This document shows positions 41,002 to 43,431 of a stretch of 43,431 nucleotides of DNA, one piece after another. The stretch's first letter is position 1, and every line of letters begins with the position of its first letter. The notes beneath the pieces are model-generated. The model ran no database searches and was not told the origin of the DNA. It saw only the letters and a program-made list of their open reading frames with translations. Position numbers and translations under genes: made by a program. The stretch spans positions 10,871-54,301 of the forward strand of contig JAHFAE010000008.1 in the NCBI GenBank assembly GCA_023250675.1, read 5' to 3'. The DNA is from Oligoflexia bacterium (lineage in GTDB: Bacteria; Bdellovibrionota; Bdellovibrionia; JABDDW01).

Positions 41002-42333
41002 TCAGTTAGATCCGTAAACTCTTTTTAATTCTGTGTAATGACGTTCTTGCATTTGGCCACGACGACTACACATCAAATTAGTAATATCTAATTGATAACT
41101 TGTTATTACGTTTTCTTGGCGATTATAGAATTCTACATAACAATCGGGAAATCCGATAACATGACCAAATTCATGGCGGATCGTCCATTGAATATCATAC
41201 TCGGTCAAGGGTGCATTGGCATCCATGGTGATAATATCGCCGGCAATGGCATTAACGTGGGGAGTGGCGCCCGCTTGGAATTCCAAATGGGGAGTGTTTA
41301 AACCATTGGGCAAAAAGTCTAAGAGGAGGTGCCAATTATTCCATTTAAATTCATCTTGAATATTATCTGCTAAAAAATGTCTGAGGGCATCGGTCTTGGG
41401 GTCGATAAAAGGCACGTGCATTTCTTCAAGATTTTGGTTCCATTTGACATCCGATCGAGAAACGGGAATCAAAAAATAGCTATAATAAAGTGCTTTTGCT
41501 CCCTCAAGATTTTGCATATAAAATTCATTAACTTTGGCAGATGTGATGGCTTGCCCTAAATGAGTCTTACAATCTCGTTCACTCGTGTTGACCGGTGTAT
41601 TGAAGTCAGAATTGTTAAGACACATTCCGACTAAAAATCCGTAGAATCTAGTTTGCGTGTCAAAATCGAGCTGTAACCAGTTCGTTAGGCGCGCAGCTAA
41701 ATTTTCTTCTTTTGAAAAGTAATAATAACCTCGAATATCAAGCAACCGTCTTTGTTCTAACTCGTTAAGCCAAGGCGCCATGGTCATCCACCGCGCAGCC
41801 AGTTGGTAACTACGATCGATTTTGAGACCCCACTCCATGTATTCCTTATCTGGCATGGGAGGATTTATCGTCATAGGCGCACCATCAATGACAACGGCTT
41901 TGATGGATTGTGGCAGTTGCCCCATCAAGTCATGAAATTTATCTAGAATTATTGTGGGATTGTATCTTCGAGGTTCTTCGATGGGAGAGGCTTGCTGGGT
42001 TTCTTTTGAAGAGAGTGAAATCTTTTGCCCCGCCGGTCTATGATTATTGATAAATTTAAGCCAATCTAGATTTCGCTTTCCAGCTTCGAAAATAGGTTGG
42101 AGTTCGTTTGCTAACTCTTGATCAAATCCTTCAAAGCTGAACAATTGGTTAAGAAGCCTTTGGTATTCTGGACCCGTCATATCAAGATCCATATGGGGCA
42201 AGTTATTCGTATGAGCTTGAATAAAAATTGGTTTAATTTCGTGTGGTTTACCTTGCACCGACACGGTTCCAAGCATAGTTAACGAAAATACAACAAGGCC
42301 TATTTTTATTCTTTTAAGATTAGATTTTTTCAT
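41002..42333 (-). CDS. Secreted zinc metalloprotease with HExxHxxGxxD motif
   Basis: The 443-residue protein has a signal peptide (about 1-28) and a long N-terminal region of unknown fold. A zinc site is near residue 387: HEFGHVIGFPD, in which His387, His391 and probably Asp397 bind the metal and Glu388 is catalytic. The Asp as third ligand is the snapalysin-type variant of the metzincin motif, and TNLMCSRRG may be the Met-turn. A GGGGGAT site precedes the ATG. No propeptide Cys switch is obvious. It is probably exported and may be a degradative protease. Confidence 0.85.
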   Translation of the reverse strand: MKKSNLKRIKIGLVVFSLTMLGTVSVQGKPHEIKPIFIQAHTNNLPHMDLDMTGPEYQRLLNQLFSFEGFDQELANELQPIFEAGKRNLDWLKFINNHRPAGQKISLSSKETQQASPIEEPRRYNPTIILDKFHDLMGQLPQSIKAVVIDGAPMTINPPMPDKEYMEWGLKIDRSYQLAARWMTMAPWLNELEQRRLLDIRGYYYFSKEENLAARLTNWLQLDFDTQTRFYGFLVGMCLNNSDFNTPVNTSERDCKTHLGQAITSAKVNEFYMQNLEGAKALYYSYFLIPVSRSDVKWNQNLEEMHVPFIDPKTDALRHFLADNIQDEFKWNNWHLLLDFLPNGLNTPHLEFQAGATPHVNAIAGDIITMDANAPLTEYDIQWTIRHEFGHVIGFPDCYVEFYNRQENVITSYQLDITNLMCSRRGQMQERHYTELKRVYGSN

Positions 42334-42436
42334 TTTGAATCCCCCTTTTACGGCGATTAGTCTTTATTATTGAGTTTGGGGAGTCAACGAAAATAAGGGC
42401 GGCTAACGCGGACATGTCATAAACAGAACTATGGTC

Positions 42437-42467
42437 AAAAAAAAAATACCGCCCGTTGTGGGCGGTA
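42437..42467 (-). terminator. Terminator after the small secreted protein gene
   Basis: TACCGCCC (42447-42454) pairs with GGGCGGTA (42460-42467) around a five-base loop; the minus strand continues with ten T residues. It closes the gene at 42535-42939. Confidence 0.92.
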
Positions 42468-42534
42468 ATTCTTAGAATCTCTGGTGTCAAAAAGGTAAAG
42501 TCTAATGAGACTGAACCATTAAAGTAACCTTAAC

Positions 42535-42939
42535 TTATTTCTTACAATAAAAATATTGATAGAGATAACCTGACCAATGATAGTTATCGCCACCGGCGTC
42601 ATTGATCAAAGCCACTAAGCCCTCTTCTCTTTCAGCAAAATTATCGTGAGTTCGTACGTACTGGAACTTACAGGCACTGGCTTTATATGTTGGGTAGTAA
42701 AGAGAAACTGTGCCACCGTAGTTACTCTCTTGGCTAGTGCGTGTTGAACATTGAACAGAAGTCCATTTGTTCGTTTCTTCATTAACTTGGTAGTGGGCTT
42801 GAATTTTGAGAGTGTCTGTTGATTTATTTAACACCAAAACTGCTGAACCTTTTGTCTGTCTAACGCCATGACAATTGAGTGTTAAGGCTTGGGCTGATCC
42901 CGCCAATAAAAGTGATAAAATAACTAGTACTGATTTCAT
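42535..42939 (-). CDS. Small secreted cysteine-containing protein of unknown function
   Basis: The 134-residue protein has a signal peptide (MKSVLVILSLLLAGSAQA). It then has about 115 residues rich in Tyr, Ser, Thr and Asn with cysteines in LNCHGV, VQCSTR, SACKFQY and YFYCKK. The pattern suggests a secreted beta-rich domain with two disulfides. No family is recognised. It is a single-gene unit with its own terminator. Confidence 0.7.
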   Translation of the reverse strand: MKSVLVILSLLLAGSAQALTLNCHGVRQTKGSAVLVLNKSTDTLKIQAHYQVNEETNKWTSVQCSTRTSQESNYGGTVSLYYPTYKASACKFQYVRTHDNFAEREEGLVALINDAGGDNYHWSGYLYQYFYCKK

Positions 42940-43060
42940 TTAATAACTCCTTCTCAAAAAATTGAATAGCACTCATAACATAGGACTCGTTGATGTGCTA
43001 TTTGATTGATCCGTATTGAAAATTATTCCTATTCGATGTCAAATTTTGCCGGAAGTAAGA

Positions 43061-43095
43061 TGTACATTGACATGTACAACTATATGTACTATTAT
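43061..43095 (+). promoter_or_regulatory. Promoter with overlapping inverted-repeat operator for the toxin-antitoxin locus
   Basis: TTGACA (43067-43072) and TATTAT (43090-43095) are separated by 17 bases, a near-consensus sigma-70 promoter. A perfect inverted repeat, TGTACAT (43061-43067) and ATGTACA (43072-43078) with a four-base spacer, contains the -35. Another ATGTAC word occurs at 43084-43089 in the spacer. The transcript start would be about 12 bases before the antitoxin ATG, with GAGG in that short leader. Confidence 0.75.
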
Positions 43096-43113
43096 GAAGT
43101 TTGAGGTTATGAT

Positions 43114-43347
43114 ATGAAAAAAGCAAGTATTGCCTACTTACGAAGTCAGCTTAGCTCACTTTTAGACTACGTACAGAAGGGTGAAGAACTTCAAATTGAG
43201 AAGCGAAACGTCGCCATAGCCAAATTGGTCCCCGTTAAAACTTTCAGACAAAACTTTACAAAACTTGGTCGAGGTAAGAATTCTGTGAAATTTTTAAAAG
43301 ATGTTGTGGGCCCGGCATTTGAGGAAGATTGGGAAATGCTTAAGTGA
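43114..43347 (+). CDS. Type II antitoxin, Phd/YefM-like
   Basis: The 77-residue protein has the Phd/YefM N-terminus (ASIAYLRSQLSSLLDYVQKGEELQIEKRNVAIAKLVPV), which binds DNA as a dimer. An acidic, toxin-wrapping C-terminus (FEEDWEMLK) follows. Its stop overlaps the start of a PIN-domain toxin by four bases. The operator over its promoter suggests autorepression, as is usual for this family. Confidence 0.88.
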   Translation: MKKASIAYLRSQLSSLLDYVQKGEELQIEKRNVAIAKLVPVKTFRQNFTKLGRGKNSVKFLKDVVGPAFEEDWEMLK

Positions 43348-43431
43348 GATACGTCCTAGATACTTGCACGATTTTGTGGGCCGTTTCAGCCCCTGAAGAA
43401 TTATCAGCAAAGGCCAAACGATTCATCACAG
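43344..43431 (+). CDS. PIN-domain (VapC-like) toxin, N-terminal fragment
   Basis: A GTG inside the antitoxin stop (GTGA overlap) opens a frame to the window end (29 codons). The start RYVLDTCTILWAVSAPEELS carries the first acidic residue of a PIN ribonuclease (DTCTILW) and matches the VapC-like toxins that pair with Phd-type antitoxins. The remaining catalytic acids lie outside the window. Confidence 0.85.
   Translation, partial: MRYVLDTCTILWAVSAPEELSAKAKRFIT

Overview
The window looks like chromosome of a Gram-negative predator-like deltaproteobacterial relative, most probably a member of the Bdellovibrionota. This is inferred from gene content, not from a marker-gene comparison. The content includes secreted or lipid-anchored S8 proteases, two DUF3015 genes beside a DUF4105 gene, a CarD regulator, beta-barrel proteins ending in F or W, and many small secreted proteins. 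The DNA is moderately AT-rich and tightly packed, and many genes overlap at ATGA or similar junctions.

Layout. Positions 1-8300 hold envelope and secreted functions: the N-terminus of an S8 protease with a small secreted neighbour, a branched-chain aminotransferase, a beta-barrel protein, two TPM-domain proteins, a lipoprotein S8 protease, a decayed uracil-DNA-glycosylase-like protein and a zinc-ribbon protein. Positions 8322-16362 (minus strand) are one compact operon, ispD-ispF-gltX-cysS-uvrB-uvrC. It joins isoprenoid precursor synthesis, two tRNA synthetases and nucleotide excision repair. carD lies just upstream with its own terminator, and a cluster of 30-bp-period repeats sits between carD and ispD. 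Next comes a KP-43-like S8 protease.

Positions 19.5-22.6 kb are an accessory island: a lone nucleotidyltransferase, an ankyrin membrane protein, and two genes for four-helix-bundle (23S rRNA intervening-sequence type) proteins. Each of the latter is preceded by the same kind of structured leader, made of short degenerate repeats and then a long hairpin that buries the ribosome binding site. The stems differ in sequence but keep pairing, while the loop is conserved. This is the strongest candidate for an undescribed unit.

Positions 22.6-32.3 kb are mostly housekeeping: recG, an HD-GYP phosphodiesterase, START-like proteins, a lysophospholipase-like hydrolase, glpX, a YbgC-type thioesterase, a 5'-nucleotidase-like lipoprotein that has lost its catalytic dyad, pgsA, and tRNA-Gly(GCC). 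Positions 32.4-43.4 kb hold an HMA-MauE fusion and a winged-helix/HATPase/DUF4325 regulator with a 28-bp palindrome over its promoter. They also hold a fascin-domain lipoprotein, a lipoprotein hydrolase, the DUF3015-DUF3015-DUF4105 cluster, a zinc metalloprotease, and a Phd/PIN toxin-antitoxin locus cut by the window end.

Two genes missing from simple ATG-based calling are added (the GTG-started S8 protease at 1-298 and the GTG-started PIN toxin at 43344 onward). Several starts are moved to fit ribosome binding sites, signal peptides or conserved N-termini.
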